Notes: generated by a model not told the origin, from the letters alone. 45,525 nucleotides of DNA from Oscillospiraceae bacterium (GCA_015068445.1 SVKN01000010.1:1-45525), one strand, 5' to 3'; positions 33,157-41,545 are shown, counted from the stretch's first letter. A program made the numbers and translations.

Positions 33157-34419
33157 TTATCTCTGATAAACGACGCGCCCGCCGCAGACCGTCAGCTCCG
33201 TGACGCCGTAAAGCGTCCGGCCCTCGAAGGGCGTGCTGCGGCCCATGGACAGAAAGTCCGCGGGGTCGACGACGTAGTCCCGCTCCAGATCGAAGACGGC
33301 CAGATCGGCCGCTTCCCCCGGGGCGATGACCGCCCGGCGGCCCAGCAGGCGCGCGGGGTTGACGGCCATCTTCTCGATCAGCTGCTCCAGCGTCAGCACG
33401 TGCCCCAGCACCAGCGTCGTGTAGCAGACGGAGAACGCCGTCTCGCTGCCCACGGTGCCGAAGGCGCTCTTCTCCAGCCCTCTGGCCTTCTCTTCGGCGG
33501 AGTGGGGGGCGTGGTCGGTGGCGATGACGTCGATGGTGCCGTCCTGCAGGCCCTTCCGGATGGCCTCGCGGTCGGAGGCGTCCCGCAGCGGCGGGTTCAT
33601 CTTGAAGCGGCCGCTGTCCTCGGTGATGTCCATATCGCACAGGGCGATGTGGTGGGGCGTGGCCTCGCAGGTGACGGGCGCGCCCATGGCCTTGCCCTGC
33701 CGCACGGCCTCGATGCTCTCCTTGGCCGAAATGTGATCGACGTGGTAGCGGCAGCCGGTCTTGACGGCCAGCTGGATATCGCGGACGATGGGGGCCGTCT
33801 CGGACTCGGAGCTGATGCCCTTCATCCCGTGGAGGCGGGCGTACTCGCCCTTGTGGATCGCGCCGCCCTCCAGCAGGCTCTCGTCCTCGCAGTGGGCGGA
33901 GATGAACGAGCCGCAGGCCCTGACGCGGCGCATGGCCTCCTCCATCATCTCGCCCTTCTGGACGCCCTTGCCGTCGTCGGAAAAGCCGATGCAGTACGGG
34001 GCCATGTCCTCGATGTCGCTGAGCTTCTGCCCCTTCTCCCCCACGGTGATGGCCGCAAAGGGCAGGACGTGGATCACGGCGTCTTTATTTATAATGTCAA
34101 GCTCCCGGCGCAGATGCTCCAGCGAATCGGGCACGGGGTTGAGGTTCGGCATGGGGCACACGGTGGTGAAGCCGCCCCGGGCCGCGGCCATGGAGCCAGT
34201 TTTGATCGTCTCCTTATACTCAAAGCCCGGCTCGCGCAGGTGGACATGCATGTCCGTCAGCCCGGGGACGACGATCTTCCCCGCGCAGTCCACGACCTCC
34301 GCGTTCCCGCAGGCGAGGTCCGCGCCGACGGCGGCAATGGTCTCGCCCTCGATCAGCACGTCGCAGGTCTCGAAATGACCGCTTACGAAGACGCGGCCGT
34401 TTTTCAGCAGCAGCGCCAT
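33157..34419 (-). CDS. pyrC: Dihydroorotase
   Basis: 420 residues, class I type. Cyclises carbamoyl-aspartate to dihydroorotate. Metal ligands are visible: DMHVHLREPG near residue 55, CRYHVDHIS near 230, and VIATDHAPHS near 302. The family length is about 425. One base separates it from the pyrB stop. Confidence 0.95.
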   Translation of the reverse strand: MALLLKNGRVFVSGHFETCDVLIEGETIAAVGADLACGNAEVVDCAGKIVVPGLTDMHVHLREPGFEYKETIKTGSMAAARGGFTTVCPMPNLNPVPDSLEHLRRELDIINKDAVIHVLPFAAITVGEKGQKLSDIEDMAPYCIGFSDDGKGVQKGEMMEEAMRRVRACGSFISAHCEDESLLEGGAIHKGEYARLHGMKGISSESETAPIVRDIQLAVKTGCRYHVDHISAKESIEAVRQGKAMGAPVTCEATPHHIALCDMDITEDSGRFKMNPPLRDASDREAIRKGLQDGTIDVIATDHAPHSAEEKARGLEKSAFGTVGSETAFSVCYTTLVLGHVLTLEQLIEKMAVNPARLLGRRAVIAPGEAADLAVFDLERDYVVDPADFLSMGRSTPFEGRTLYGVTELTVCGGRVVYQR

Positions 34420-34420
34420 C

Positions 34421-35293
34421 TTATTTCACCGCCCGTTCCAGGGCCGCCATGCGGACGAACACGCCGTTCTGCATCTGCTTGAAGATGCGGGCGCGGGGGC
34501 ACTCCATCAGACAGTCGGCCAGCTCCACGTCGCGGTTGACGGGGGCGGGATGCATGATGATCGCCTTGTCCTTCATGGTCTTTTCGCGCTCCACGGTGAG
34601 ACCGTAGGCCTGATGGTACTCCTCCTTCGTCAGCTTCATATGCTCGGCGTGGCGCTCGTGCTGGACGCGCAGCATCATCACGATGTCGCTGGTCTTCACG
34701 GCGTGATCGAAGTCCTCCTGCTCGAGGCTCTTCTCCAGGAACTCCTCGGGCCCGGCGGTGACGACCTCCATGCCCAGACGGCGCATGACCTCATAATTCG
34801 TATGGGCCACGCGGGAGTGACTGATGTCGCCGGCGATGACGCACTTGAGGCCCTCGAAGCGGCCGAACTCCTGCTTGATCGTCAGCAGGTCCAGCAGCGA
34901 CTGGGTGGGGTGGTTGCCCGTGCCGTCGCCGCCGTTGAGCAGCGCGGCGTTGATGTGGCCCAGCAGCTCATTGTAATACTCGTTCTGCACGTGACGGATG
35001 ACGATGGCGTCCGGGCCGAAGGAGTCGAAGCATTTGACGGTGTCGTAGAACGACTCGTTCTTGTTCATGGACGAGCTGCCGGGATTAAAAGAAACGACCC
35101 GCATGCCCAGACGCAATTCCGCAACGTTGAAGCTGTACTGGGTACGAGTCGAAGATTCGAAAAACATATTGCAGGCGATCTTGTCGCTCAAAACGGGGAC
35201 GTCTACCCCTGCACAGAACATCTGGGCTCTGTCAAGAATGGCAATGATCTCGTCGGTGCTCAGGTCACTGAGCTTCAGCAGGTTCTTTCCCAT
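34421..35293 (-). CDS. pyrB: Aspartate carbamoyltransferase catalytic chain
   Basis: 290 residues. Joins carbamoyl phosphate and aspartate. FFESSTRTQYSF near residue 45 holds the carbamoyl-phosphate loop, and HPTQSLLDLLT near 128 is also typical; VMMLRVQHER and HPAPVNRDVE lie later. The ATG at 35293 has GAGAGG 8 nt upstream and is preferred over an in-frame GTG at 35302. No regulatory chain gene (pyrI) follows. First gene of the operon. Confidence 0.95.
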   Translation of the reverse strand: MGKNLLKLSDLSTDEIIAILDRAQMFCAGVDVPVLSDKIACNMFFESSTRTQYSFNVAELRLGMRVVSFNPGSSSMNKNESFYDTVKCFDSFGPDAIVIRHVQNEYYNELLGHINAALLNGGDGTGNHPTQSLLDLLTIKQEFGRFEGLKCVIAGDISHSRVAHTNYEVMRRLGMEVVTAGPEEFLEKSLEQEDFDHAVKTSDIVMMLRVQHERHAEHMKLTKEEYHQAYGLTVEREKTMKDKAIIMHPAPVNRDVELADCLMECPRARIFKQMQNGVFVRMAALERAVK

Positions 35294-35336
35294 CAAAAAC
35301 ACCTCTCTATTACAATTTTAATATGACGCTATCAGA

Positions 35337-35396
35337 AAACGAGCGGACCCGCTCAAAATTTTTTCCATTATATCATAAGGGCAGCCCGCCGCGCAA
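35337..35396 (-). promoter_or_regulatory. pyr operon promoter with A/U-run start and leader hairpin
   Basis: On the minus strand: -35 TTGCGC (35391-35396), 18-bp spacer, -10 TATAAT (35367-35372). The first transcribed bases would be A-rich then UUUUG, followed at once by the hairpin GAGCG-GGTC-CGCTC and GTTTTC (35337-35354). No pyrR gene or PyrR-type leader was recognised. The A/U start recalls UTP-sensitive pyr promoters of enterobacteria; this is inference. Confidence 0.65.
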
Positions 35397-35449
35397 CGAA
35401 AAAATCCTCCAAAATCTCTCGCGTTTGGCGGGCCGTCTTTTGACAAAGG

Positions 35450-36001
35450 TCAATCCGCGAAGCTCTTCATCGCTTCCAGCGTGTCGTTGAGCAGCTTATC
35501 CAGCTCCCAGCCCAGCATTTCCGCGCCCTGCGCGATCACGTCGCGGGAGCAGCCGGCGGCGAACTTCTTGTCCTTGAACTTCTTTTTCAGGCTCTTGAGC
35601 TCCATGTCCTGCACGCTCTTGCTGGGGCGCATCAGCGCGGCCGCGCCGATGATGCCCGTCAGCTCGTCCACGGCGAACAGGACCTTTTCCATCTCATGCT
35701 CGGGCTTGGCCAGCCCCTCGGTCATGCCGTAGCCGTGGCTGGTGACGGCGTGGATGAACCTGTCGTCGAAGCCGGCGTTCCGCAGCAGCTCCACGGCCTT
35801 GACACAGTGCTGCTCGGGCCACATCTCAAAGTCGATATCGTGCAGCAGGCCAACCATGGCCCAGAAATCGGCCTCGTCGCCGTAACCCAGCTTATCGGAG
35901 AACCACCGCATGCAGCCCTCCACGTTCTGGCCGTGCTGCATGTGGAACTCCTCTTTGTTGTACTCGTTCAGCAGGGAAAGCGCCTCGTCGCGCGTCATCA
36001 T
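35450..36001 (-). CDS. HD-domain protein, possible phosphohydrolase
   Basis: 183 residues. HMQHGQNVEG, then GLLHDIDFEMWPEQH and AVTSHGYGM give the H...HD...H pattern of the HD superfamily, with a late DELTGIIGAA. Such proteins hydrolyse phosphates of nucleotides or similar. Substrate unknown. AAAGGAAG lies 8 nt before the first ATG. It is the last gene of the MFS-FprA-GNAT operon. Confidence 0.8.
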   Translation of the reverse strand: MMTRDEALSLLNEYNKEEFHMQHGQNVEGCMRWFSDKLGYGDEADFWAMVGLLHDIDFEMWPEQHCVKAVELLRNAGFDDRFIHAVTSHGYGMTEGLAKPEHEMEKVLFAVDELTGIIGAAALMRPSKSVQDMELKSLKKKFKDKKFAAGCSRDVIAQGAEMLGWELDKLLNDTLEAMKSFAD

Positions 36002-36026
36002 ATCAAAGACTTCCTTTCGTACTTTT

Positions 36027-36506
36027 TTATTCGATCGGACCCTCGATCTCCATGGGGATGAAGGTCATGCCGTCCTCCTCGGTGAGGCCCGCCGTGGCCT
36101 CAAAGCCCAGCGCGGCGTAAAAGGGCAAGCCGTACTCGCTGGAATTGACCGTCACCCGGTGCAGCGCCGGGTCCAGCTTCTTGCAGTCGCTGACGGCCTT
36201 TTTCACCAGCGCCGTGCCGATGCCCCGGCGCTGGTACTCGGCGTCCACGAACAAAAGGGCGATGTGGTCCAGACCACGGAAGGCGCACACGCCCACCAGA
36301 TAATCGTCCTCGTAAGCGCCCCAGAACGTCATGGCGCCCTCGCCCACCTGCATGGTCATATACTCCAGGTCGATGAAGCGCCAGAACTCCTCGATGCCCT
36401 CATCGGTGAAGTCGGGGGCCTGGAACTCGGCGAACACCTCCCACACCAGGGCCAGCGCCTCCTCCAGCTCCGCGCCCTGGATCTGCCGGATCTCCTTTTT
36501 GCTCAT
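36027..36506 (-). CDS. GNAT-family N-acetyltransferase
   Basis: 159 residues. The acetyl-CoA motif is YQRRGIGTALVKKAV near residues 91-105; LHRVTVNSSEYGLPFYAALGFEA completes the fold. Acceptor unknown. It starts one base after the flavodiiron stop, so co-translation with its neighbours is likely. Confidence 0.88.
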   Translation of the reverse strand: MSKKEIRQIQGAELEEALALVWEVFAEFQAPDFTDEGIEEFWRFIDLEYMTMQVGEGAMTFWGAYEDDYLVGVCAFRGLDHIALLFVDAEYQRRGIGTALVKKAVSDCKKLDPALHRVTVNSSEYGLPFYAALGFEATAGLTEEDGMTFIPMEIEGPIE

Positions 36507-36507
36507 A

Positions 36508-37653
36508 CTATTTCAGCGCCCCGGCCAGCGCGTCCAGCTGCGCCAGATTCTCCTGCGACAGCGACGACATGATCTTGACGCCCTCGACGAACGTCAGGTT
36601 CTTGCTCTTCTCCAGCAGCCCGGTCATGACCTTGGCGGCCATGGGGGCCCAGGAGCCGTTCTCGATCAGCGCCACCGTGCGGTTCTGGAAATTGCGCTCC
36701 GTCAGATGCTCGATGAACGTGCGCATGAAGGGGTAAACGTCGGCGTTGTAGGTGGTGGTGGCCAGCACCAGCTTGCTCATGCGGAAGGCCAGCGACACGG
36801 CGTCCGCCATGTCGCACCGGGCCAGATCGCGGACCTCTGCCCGCGTCCCCTGCGCCCTGAGCTTGTCCGCCAGCAGCAGCGCGGCCTCCTTCGTGTGGCC
36901 GTACACCGACGTATAAGCCACCAGCACGCCGTCGAACTCCGGTGTGTACGATGACCATTTGTTATAAAGATCAAGATAATACCCCAAGTTATCATTCAGC
37001 ACGGGCCCGTGGAGGGGGCAGATGGTCCGGATGTCCAGCCCGGCCGCTGCCTTCAGCAGGTTCTGCACCTGCATGCCGTACTTCCCGACGATGCCGATGT
37101 AGTACCGCGCCGCCTCGTCGGCCCAGTCCTCCCGGGCGTCCAGCGCGCCGAACTTGCCGAAGCCGTCGGCGGAGAACAGCACCTTGTCGTGCTTGTCATA
37201 GGTGACCATGACCTCGGGCCAGTGGACCATGGGGGCGAAGACGAACTGCAGCTCGTGGGCGCCCAGGGACAGCGTCCCGCCGTTTTTGACCTCCAGCCGC
37301 GGGCAGGCCATGCCGCCGCGGAAGAAGTTGTCGATCATCGTGAAGGTCTTGGCGTTGCCCACCACCGTCGCCGCCGGGTACTTTGCGGCAAAGGCGCCGA
37401 TGCTGGCCGAATGGTCGGGCTCCATGTGCTGGACGATCAGATAATCGGGCGTTCTGCCGTTGAGCGCCGCTTCCACGTTGCCCAGCCACTCATCGGTGAA
37501 CCGGACGTCGGCCGTGTCCATGACGGCGACCTTCTCGTCGAGGATGACGTAGGAATTGTAGGCCATGCCGTTGGGCACCCTGTACTGCCCCTCGAACAGG
37601 TCGATCTGACGGTCGTTGACGCCGACGTAAACGATGTCCTTCGTGATGTTCAT
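36508..37653 (-). CDS. Flavodiiron protein, FprA type
   Basis: 381 residues. The N-terminal metallo-beta-lactamase-like domain has the diiron ligands HMEPDHS near residue 78 and further His/Asp residues; the C-terminal flavodoxin domain starts near 250 with LVAYTSVYGHTKEA. These enzymes reduce oxygen to water (or nitric oxide to nitrous oxide) and protect anaerobes from O2. GGGAGGACAAT precedes the ATG. One base separates it from the MFS gene. Confidence 0.93.
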   Translation of the reverse strand: MNITKDIVYVGVNDRQIDLFEGQYRVPNGMAYNSYVILDEKVAVMDTADVRFTDEWLGNVEAALNGRTPDYLIVQHMEPDHSASIGAFAAKYPAATVVGNAKTFTMIDNFFRGGMACPRLEVKNGGTLSLGAHELQFVFAPMVHWPEVMVTYDKHDKVLFSADGFGKFGALDAREDWADEAARYYIGIVGKYGMQVQNLLKAAAGLDIRTICPLHGPVLNDNLGYYLDLYNKWSSYTPEFDGVLVAYTSVYGHTKEAALLLADKLRAQGTRAEVRDLARCDMADAVSLAFRMSKLVLATTTYNADVYPFMRTFIEHLTERNFQNRTVALIENGSWAPMAAKVMTGLLEKSKNLTFVEGVKIMSSLSQENLAQLDALAGALK

Positions 37654-37654
37654 G

Positions 37655-38923
37655 CTATTGTCCTCCCTGATCGTATTGAGCTCTCAGCTTCATGCCCCCA
37701 TTGATGGCGATGTACGCCGTGGTCAGGCAGAGGATCGCCATGCACAGCGCGAAGCCGAAGGAGGGCAGATAAGAGCTGGTGAAATCGTATATGAAGCCGT
37801 ACACCGGGCTGATCAGCCCGGTCCCGATGGACGTCGCCATGGATGAATAGGACAGGATCTTGTCGTAATCCCGGTCGCCGAAGACGGCCCGGGGCAGCAG
37901 CGCGCCCATGAGGCTGGTGGTGGACGCGCCGTAGCCGAAGATGAACACCGCGGGGAACAGCAGCCAGGAGCCCACCCAGGTGGACAGCACCACCATGACG
38001 ATGCCCGCGATGGCGCAGCCCTCGGCCAGCGTCACGGCGAAGCGGACGCCCTTCTTGTCGCTGATGCGCCCCAGCGTCATCTTGCCCAGCGTCCCGCCGA
38101 TCAGCGAGATCGACGTCAGCGTCGCGCCGACGCCCGCGCCGATGCCGATGACGGAGGCATAGGTGGTGATGTGGTTCGTCACGTTGAACACGATGCCGAA
38201 ACAGGGGATGCAGATCACCATGGCGTAAAAGGCCAGCGAGCGGAACGCCGCGGCCGCAGGCACGCCCGTCACGGGCTTCTGAGCCGCGGTCTCCTCCGCC
38301 GCGCCGTCGTCGCCCAGGGCGCGCATGCCCTTCTCCTCCGGCTTCATCCGCACGAGGAAAAGCGACACGGGCAGCATGACGACGGCCGTGAACAGCGCGA
38401 TGGCCAGATAGCCGTGACGCCAGTCAGTGGCGCCGATGATGCGGGAAATGATCGGGTTGGCGATGACGCCCGTGATGGCGCCCACCGCCAGACAGATGCC
38501 GTAGATCGTGCCGTTGTTGCCCTTGAACCAGTTTTTGATCATCAGCGGCACCGTGACGCCGCCGTAAAAGGCGATGGACACGCCGATCAGCGCGGCGCAG
38601 GCGTACACCTGCCACAGCGCGTGGACCCGGGACATGCCCAGATACCCCAAAATCGCCCCCAGCGTCGAGCCGGTCATCACCCAGCGCAGGTCGAACCGCG
38701 CCAGCAGCTTCCGTGCCGTGGGGAACGTCAGGGCGGAGGCAAAGGACGAGATCGTCTGGTACATGGCCACCGATCCCACGCCCACGCCAAGCTCCAGGCT
38801 GACGGGCAGATAAAAGTTGCCGATGGTGTACGCAAAAACGCCCAGGTTCAGTCCGACGATGGCGCAGCCGCACAGCATGATCACCCAGGCATAGTGGAAG
38901 CGCGGTTTGGTCTTGTCTTCCAT
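37655..38923 (-). CDS. MFS transporter, OFA-related
   Basis: 422 residues, about twelve membrane spans. FHYAWVIMLCGCAIVGLNLGVF and the later KPEEKGMRALGDD loop are like those of the trio at 5714-9511, so it is a distant fourth paralogue. Substrate unknown. GGGAGA lies 9 nt before the ATG. It is the first gene of an operon with flavodiiron, GNAT and HD genes. Confidence 0.87.
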   Translation of the reverse strand: MEDKTKPRFHYAWVIMLCGCAIVGLNLGVFAYTIGNFYLPVSLELGVGVGSVAMYQTISSFASALTFPTARKLLARFDLRWVMTGSTLGAILGYLGMSRVHALWQVYACAALIGVSIAFYGGVTVPLMIKNWFKGNNGTIYGICLAVGAITGVIANPIISRIIGATDWRHGYLAIALFTAVVMLPVSLFLVRMKPEEKGMRALGDDGAAEETAAQKPVTGVPAAAAFRSLAFYAMVICIPCFGIVFNVTNHITTYASVIGIGAGVGATLTSISLIGGTLGKMTLGRISDKKGVRFAVTLAEGCAIAGIVMVVLSTWVGSWLLFPAVFIFGYGASTTSLMGALLPRAVFGDRDYDKILSYSSMATSIGTGLISPVYGFIYDFTSSYLPSFGFALCMAILCLTTAYIAINGGMKLRAQYDQGGQ

Positions 38924-38962
38924 TTCAACAGGTCTCCCATTCTAAGAATCTTTATATATGAC

Positions 38963-38991
38963 ATTCTACCACAGCTCGCCCCTGTTCGCAA
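38963..38991 (-). promoter_or_regulatory. Sigma-A promoter of the MFS-flavodiiron operon
   Basis: On the minus strand: -35 TTGCGA (38986-38991), 17-bp spacer, -10 TAGAAT (38963-38968), about 40 nt before the ATG. Confidence 0.7.
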
Positions 38992-39035
38992 TTGACAATT
39001 GCGATTTGCCGACGATTCCCCGTTGCCCGCCGTGA

Positions 39036-39135
39036 CGGTGACGCGGGCAGCCCGGGGCAACGGAAACGCGGGCAGCCCGGGGCAACGGAAACGCGGGCAG
39101 GCCGCCGCAACGGAAACGTGTGCGTCCCGGGGCAA
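39036..39135. repeat. Four tandem 25-bp repeats
   Basis: Units at 39036, 39061, 39086 and 39111, each starting CGG..AC and ending in GGGCAA or CGCAA; units 1 and 2 differ only near the 5' end, while units 3 and 4 diverge. 25 is not a multiple of three, so this is a DNA-level repeat. The last unit runs straight into the repeat at 39134-39179. Confidence 0.85.
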
Positions 39136-39179
39136 CTCCCTCAGTCTGCTTCGCAGACAGCTCCCTCGGAGAGGGAGCC
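39134..39179. repeat. GGCTCCCTCTCC-type dispersed repeat, second copy
   Basis: AACTCCCTCAG, hairpin GTCTGC-TTC-GCAGAC, then GCTCCCTC-GGA-GAGGGAGC. It is the reverse orientation of the element at 26970-27017 with a different central hairpin. Confidence 0.75.
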
Positions 39180-39220
39180 AAGCCGCCGCTGCGACGACCG
39201 CAAAACGCCAGCATGATCAT

Positions 39221-39300
39221 GGGCCGATGTGGTCATCGGCCCCTACGACGCGGTCCGTTCCCCCACCGTTGTCATCCTGAGCGGAGTCGAAGGATCTATG
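39221..39300. repeat. Two further dispersed repeats
   Basis: A perfect 9-bp hairpin GGGCCGATG-TGGT-CATCGGCCC at 39221-39242, then a CATCCTGAGCG-type repeat at 39270-39299 matching 23886-23926. Neither has coding potential. Confidence 0.7.
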
Positions 39301-39442
39301 CCCTTACGGCGCCTGATCCCCGGGACCTCGATATGCGCCGACCGGCCGGGCGACCACAATCCGGCGCCGATCGGGCGGCCACTGTCCGGGGCTATGTGCA
39401 TCCCGCCGCTGCGCGGCGGGATGCAATGCGCCGCAGGCACCG

Positions 39443-39476
39443 CAATTGTCAATTGTCCATTGTCAATTGTCAATTC
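39443..39476. repeat. CAATTGT heptamer array
   Basis: About five head-to-tail copies of CAATTGT / CCATTGT. The same CAATTG words occur at 38990-39001. The remaining bases of 38992-39501 show no gene. Confidence 0.7.
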
Positions 39477-39501
39477 GCCCCTCACTGCCAACTGTCCACT
39501 G

Positions 39502-39529
39502 AAAAAGCCGCCCTTTCGGGCGGCTTTTT
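39502..39529 (-). terminator. Intrinsic terminator after the regulator operon
   Basis: AAAAAGCCGCCC-TTTC-GGGCGGCTTTTT hairpin 24 nt beyond the stop at 39554. Confidence 0.85.
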
Positions 39530-39553
39530 GATAACTCTCCGTAATATCTGCTC

Positions 39554-40066
39554 TTACTTTTCCTCTCCGTCGAACCAGCCGGGCTCCTTTTCGGCCTCGG
39601 TGTCGGGGACGACGGACTCTACGGCGCTTTCGATCAGCTTGATCATCTCCCAAACGGAGCGGAAGCTGATGGTCTTGTCCTGTTCCATCCAGGTGATGCG
39701 GCCCTGCATGGAGCTGTTCTGACGGTGCTGCACGCGGACGATGAAGGTGCCGATGTCGCCGTGCTTGCCAAGCAGTTTTTCGTCGCTCATGATCTTGATC
39801 CTCTCTTCTCTCTGCGGCCGGCCGGCCGGGGTGGTGTGTTCCTCGGGGAGGAAGGTGCGCGCATTGACCTCCGGATGGGGGAAGCTCAGGCTGTCGTAAA
39901 GCTGCTCCATATCCAGCGCCATGCGCTCCATATCGTCAAAGGGGATGGGGTCCAGGCTGTAGCTGTCCCACATCCGGCCGGACAGGATGCCGCCGGGGCC
40001 CCGATGGTCGATGCACAGCACGACCCCGTTGGGCGCGCCGATATACCACTGTGTTTTCTCACTCAT
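39554..40066 (-). CDS. Conserved protein of unknown function after the BTAD regulator
   Basis: 170 residues, no membrane segment. The C-terminal half (GTFIVRVQHRQNSSMQGRITWM, then FRSVWEMIKLIESAV) is a module I have seen in other Clostridia proteins, with RVxxRQNxSxQG and RSxxExxKLIxxA as its constant parts; its function is not known. The start overlaps the regulator stop (ATGA), so the two are produced together and may act together. Confidence 0.7.
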   Translation of the reverse strand: MSEKTQWYIGAPNGVVLCIDHRGPGGILSGRMWDSYSLDPIPFDDMERMALDMEQLYDSLSFPHPEVNARTFLPEEHTTPAGRPQREERIKIMSDEKLLGKHGDIGTFIVRVQHRQNSSMQGRITWMEQDKTISFRSVWEMIKLIESAVESVVPDTEAEKEPGWFDGEEK

Positions 40067-41313
40067 GCTCTGTTCACCCGGTCGCTTTCATCCGTCTGCT
40101 TCATCGGCGGCGTCCAGTAGACGCTGTTGACGTAATACTGGATGCCCGTGCGCTGGCGGCCCACGATGAACCGCTGATTGATCCTGCGCTGGATCACGGC
40201 GCAGTTTTCCCGCGTGGTGTTCACCAGCAGCACGAGGAACTGCCCGCGGCCGTACTGGGTCATGGCGTCGCTGCGGCGGATGGAGCGACGCACGGCGTCG
40301 CCCATGCGCTTGCTCAGCTCCTCCAGCATGGGGCCCTCCTTCATGGGGTTGCCCTTGCCGTCCACCACTGTGCACAGCATCAGGTACACCGACTGACCGC
40401 CGCGCTCCAGCATGCGCTCGATCATGCGGTAGATGCCCTGGAACACGGGGTAGGTACACAGGTACCCGCCGGGGAAAGCGTCGTCCTGGCCGGTGAGCTC
40501 GCCCTGGATCGTGTCCAGCGCGGCGTGCTGGTGCTTCATGGTCACGCCCAGGCGCTCGAACTGCTCCATGAGCTTGCGCGAGGGGCGCAGGCCCTCTTCG
40601 TTGAAATAATACTGGACCGTGTCGTCGTAGAGCTTGCGGGCCTCCTCGTACCGGCCCATGGACGCCAGCGCCTCCATGGTGACGGTCTCCCAGTCGGCCA
40701 GGGGGTCGATGCGCGAGGCGTACCGGCCCAGCTCCTCCATCTGGAAATAATCCTGCCCGCAGCGCAGCAGCTCGGCGGCCTCCTCCACACAGGCGCAGAA
40801 GAGGTTCTTGTACCGCCGCGCCTCCTGGACAGCCCAGATGGCCGTGGGGAGCATGGGCAGGAAATCGCCGCTGTACATGTGACAGGCATCCATGTACAGC
40901 ACGAGCTTCTCGTCCCGGTCGTCGGCGGCGCGTGCCTCGGCGCAGGTCTGCTCGAACTGCTCGGCGTCCTCGACGGTCTCGATCTGATCGGTCCAGAAAT
41001 AGACGCCGCCGCGCTGCTCGATGTAGTTGACCTTGGGCAGGCCGGTCTTCTCCAGCTTCTTTTTCGTATTGTAAATGATGCTCTGCAGGGCGTGGTGGGG
41101 GTCGTTGATCTCGCGCTCCTCGAACAGAAGGGACTCGAGGCGGTCGCGGGTGACGCCGTTGCGGCGGTTGTGGATCAGGATCTGCAGCAGGTACGTTGAC
41201 TGCGAATCGCTTGATTTTGCCCCGCCGACGATGCGGCTGCCGTTCCACTGCATGAGAAACGAGCCCAGCGTGTGGACGTACAGGACATTTTCACGCGTTT
41301 CCGGTGATCTCAT
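40063..41313 (-). CDS. BTAD/SARP-type regulator with degenerate GGDEF domain
   Basis: 416 residues. The N-terminal winged helix (about 10-100: LYVHTLGSFLMQWNG, QSTYLLQILIHNRRNGVTRDRL, ALQSIIYNTKKKLEKTG) is of the OmpR/SARP kind. A BTAD-like helical repeat domain follows (about 130-265). The C-terminal 150 residues match a GGDEF fold (SVYLMLCTVVD, RRSIRRSDAMTQYGRGQFLVLLVN), but the signature reads GRGQF instead of GGDEF, so cyclase activity is unlikely; it may bind a nucleotide or act in dimerisation. GGGGGAGG lies 6 nt before the ATG. Confidence 0.8.
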   Translation of the reverse strand: MRSPETRENVLYVHTLGSFLMQWNGSRIVGGAKSSDSQSTYLLQILIHNRRNGVTRDRLESLLFEEREINDPHHALQSIIYNTKKKLEKTGLPKVNYIEQRGGVYFWTDQIETVEDAEQFEQTCAEARAADDRDEKLVLYMDACHMYSGDFLPMLPTAIWAVQEARRYKNLFCACVEEAAELLRCGQDYFQMEELGRYASRIDPLADWETVTMEALASMGRYEEARKLYDDTVQYYFNEEGLRPSRKLMEQFERLGVTMKHQHAALDTIQGELTGQDDAFPGGYLCTYPVFQGIYRMIERMLERGGQSVYLMLCTVVDGKGNPMKEGPMLEELSKRMGDAVRRSIRRSDAMTQYGRGQFLVLLVNTTRENCAVIQRRINQRFIVGRQRTGIQYYVNSVYWTPPMKQTDESDRVNRA

Positions 41314-41352
41314 TCATTCCCTCCCCCTTCGATATTGAGCTGCTGCCTGGTT

Positions 41353-41545
41353 TTAACCAAGGCGTTTGACCATATTCTCGTAGTTGGCACAGGACAGCAG
41401 CGCCGTGTCCTTCGTAATCTTGCCCGGCCCCGCAAAAACAGGTCTTTGCGGGGGCCCTTTAATCGAATAGATTTGCGGCAAATGAATTGCCGCAAATCGG
41501 ACGCCGGACCTCCGGCGCGGCGCAGAAGCGCCGTCAAAGAGGGCC
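41353..41545 (-). repeat. Structured element A2 with recoded copy of the PilT C-terminus
   Basis: The 121-nt core (41425-41545) follows the pilT stop directly. It has the same hairpin order as element A1: CGGCGC/GCGCCG, CGCCGG-AGGT-CCGGCG, the 11-bp ATTTGCGGCAA stem, and a GC-rich stem. Positions 41424-41353 then re-encode the last 23 residues of PilT plus TAA with six third-position changes and no amino-acid change. Forty-one consecutive bases (41466-41506) are identical to 19330-19370. Confidence 0.85.

Noticed and set aside
30065-33166. A very long plus-strand open frame opposite carB, and similar long frames opposite other genes
   Set aside because: They are antisense shadows produced by strong G/C third-position bias. 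They have repetitive A/V/D/G/H-rich composition, no ribosome-binding sites and no family match, while the opposite strand encodes clear enzymes.
39036-39135. CRISPR array
   Set aside because: The 25-bp units are directly adjacent without spacers and no cas gene is nearby.
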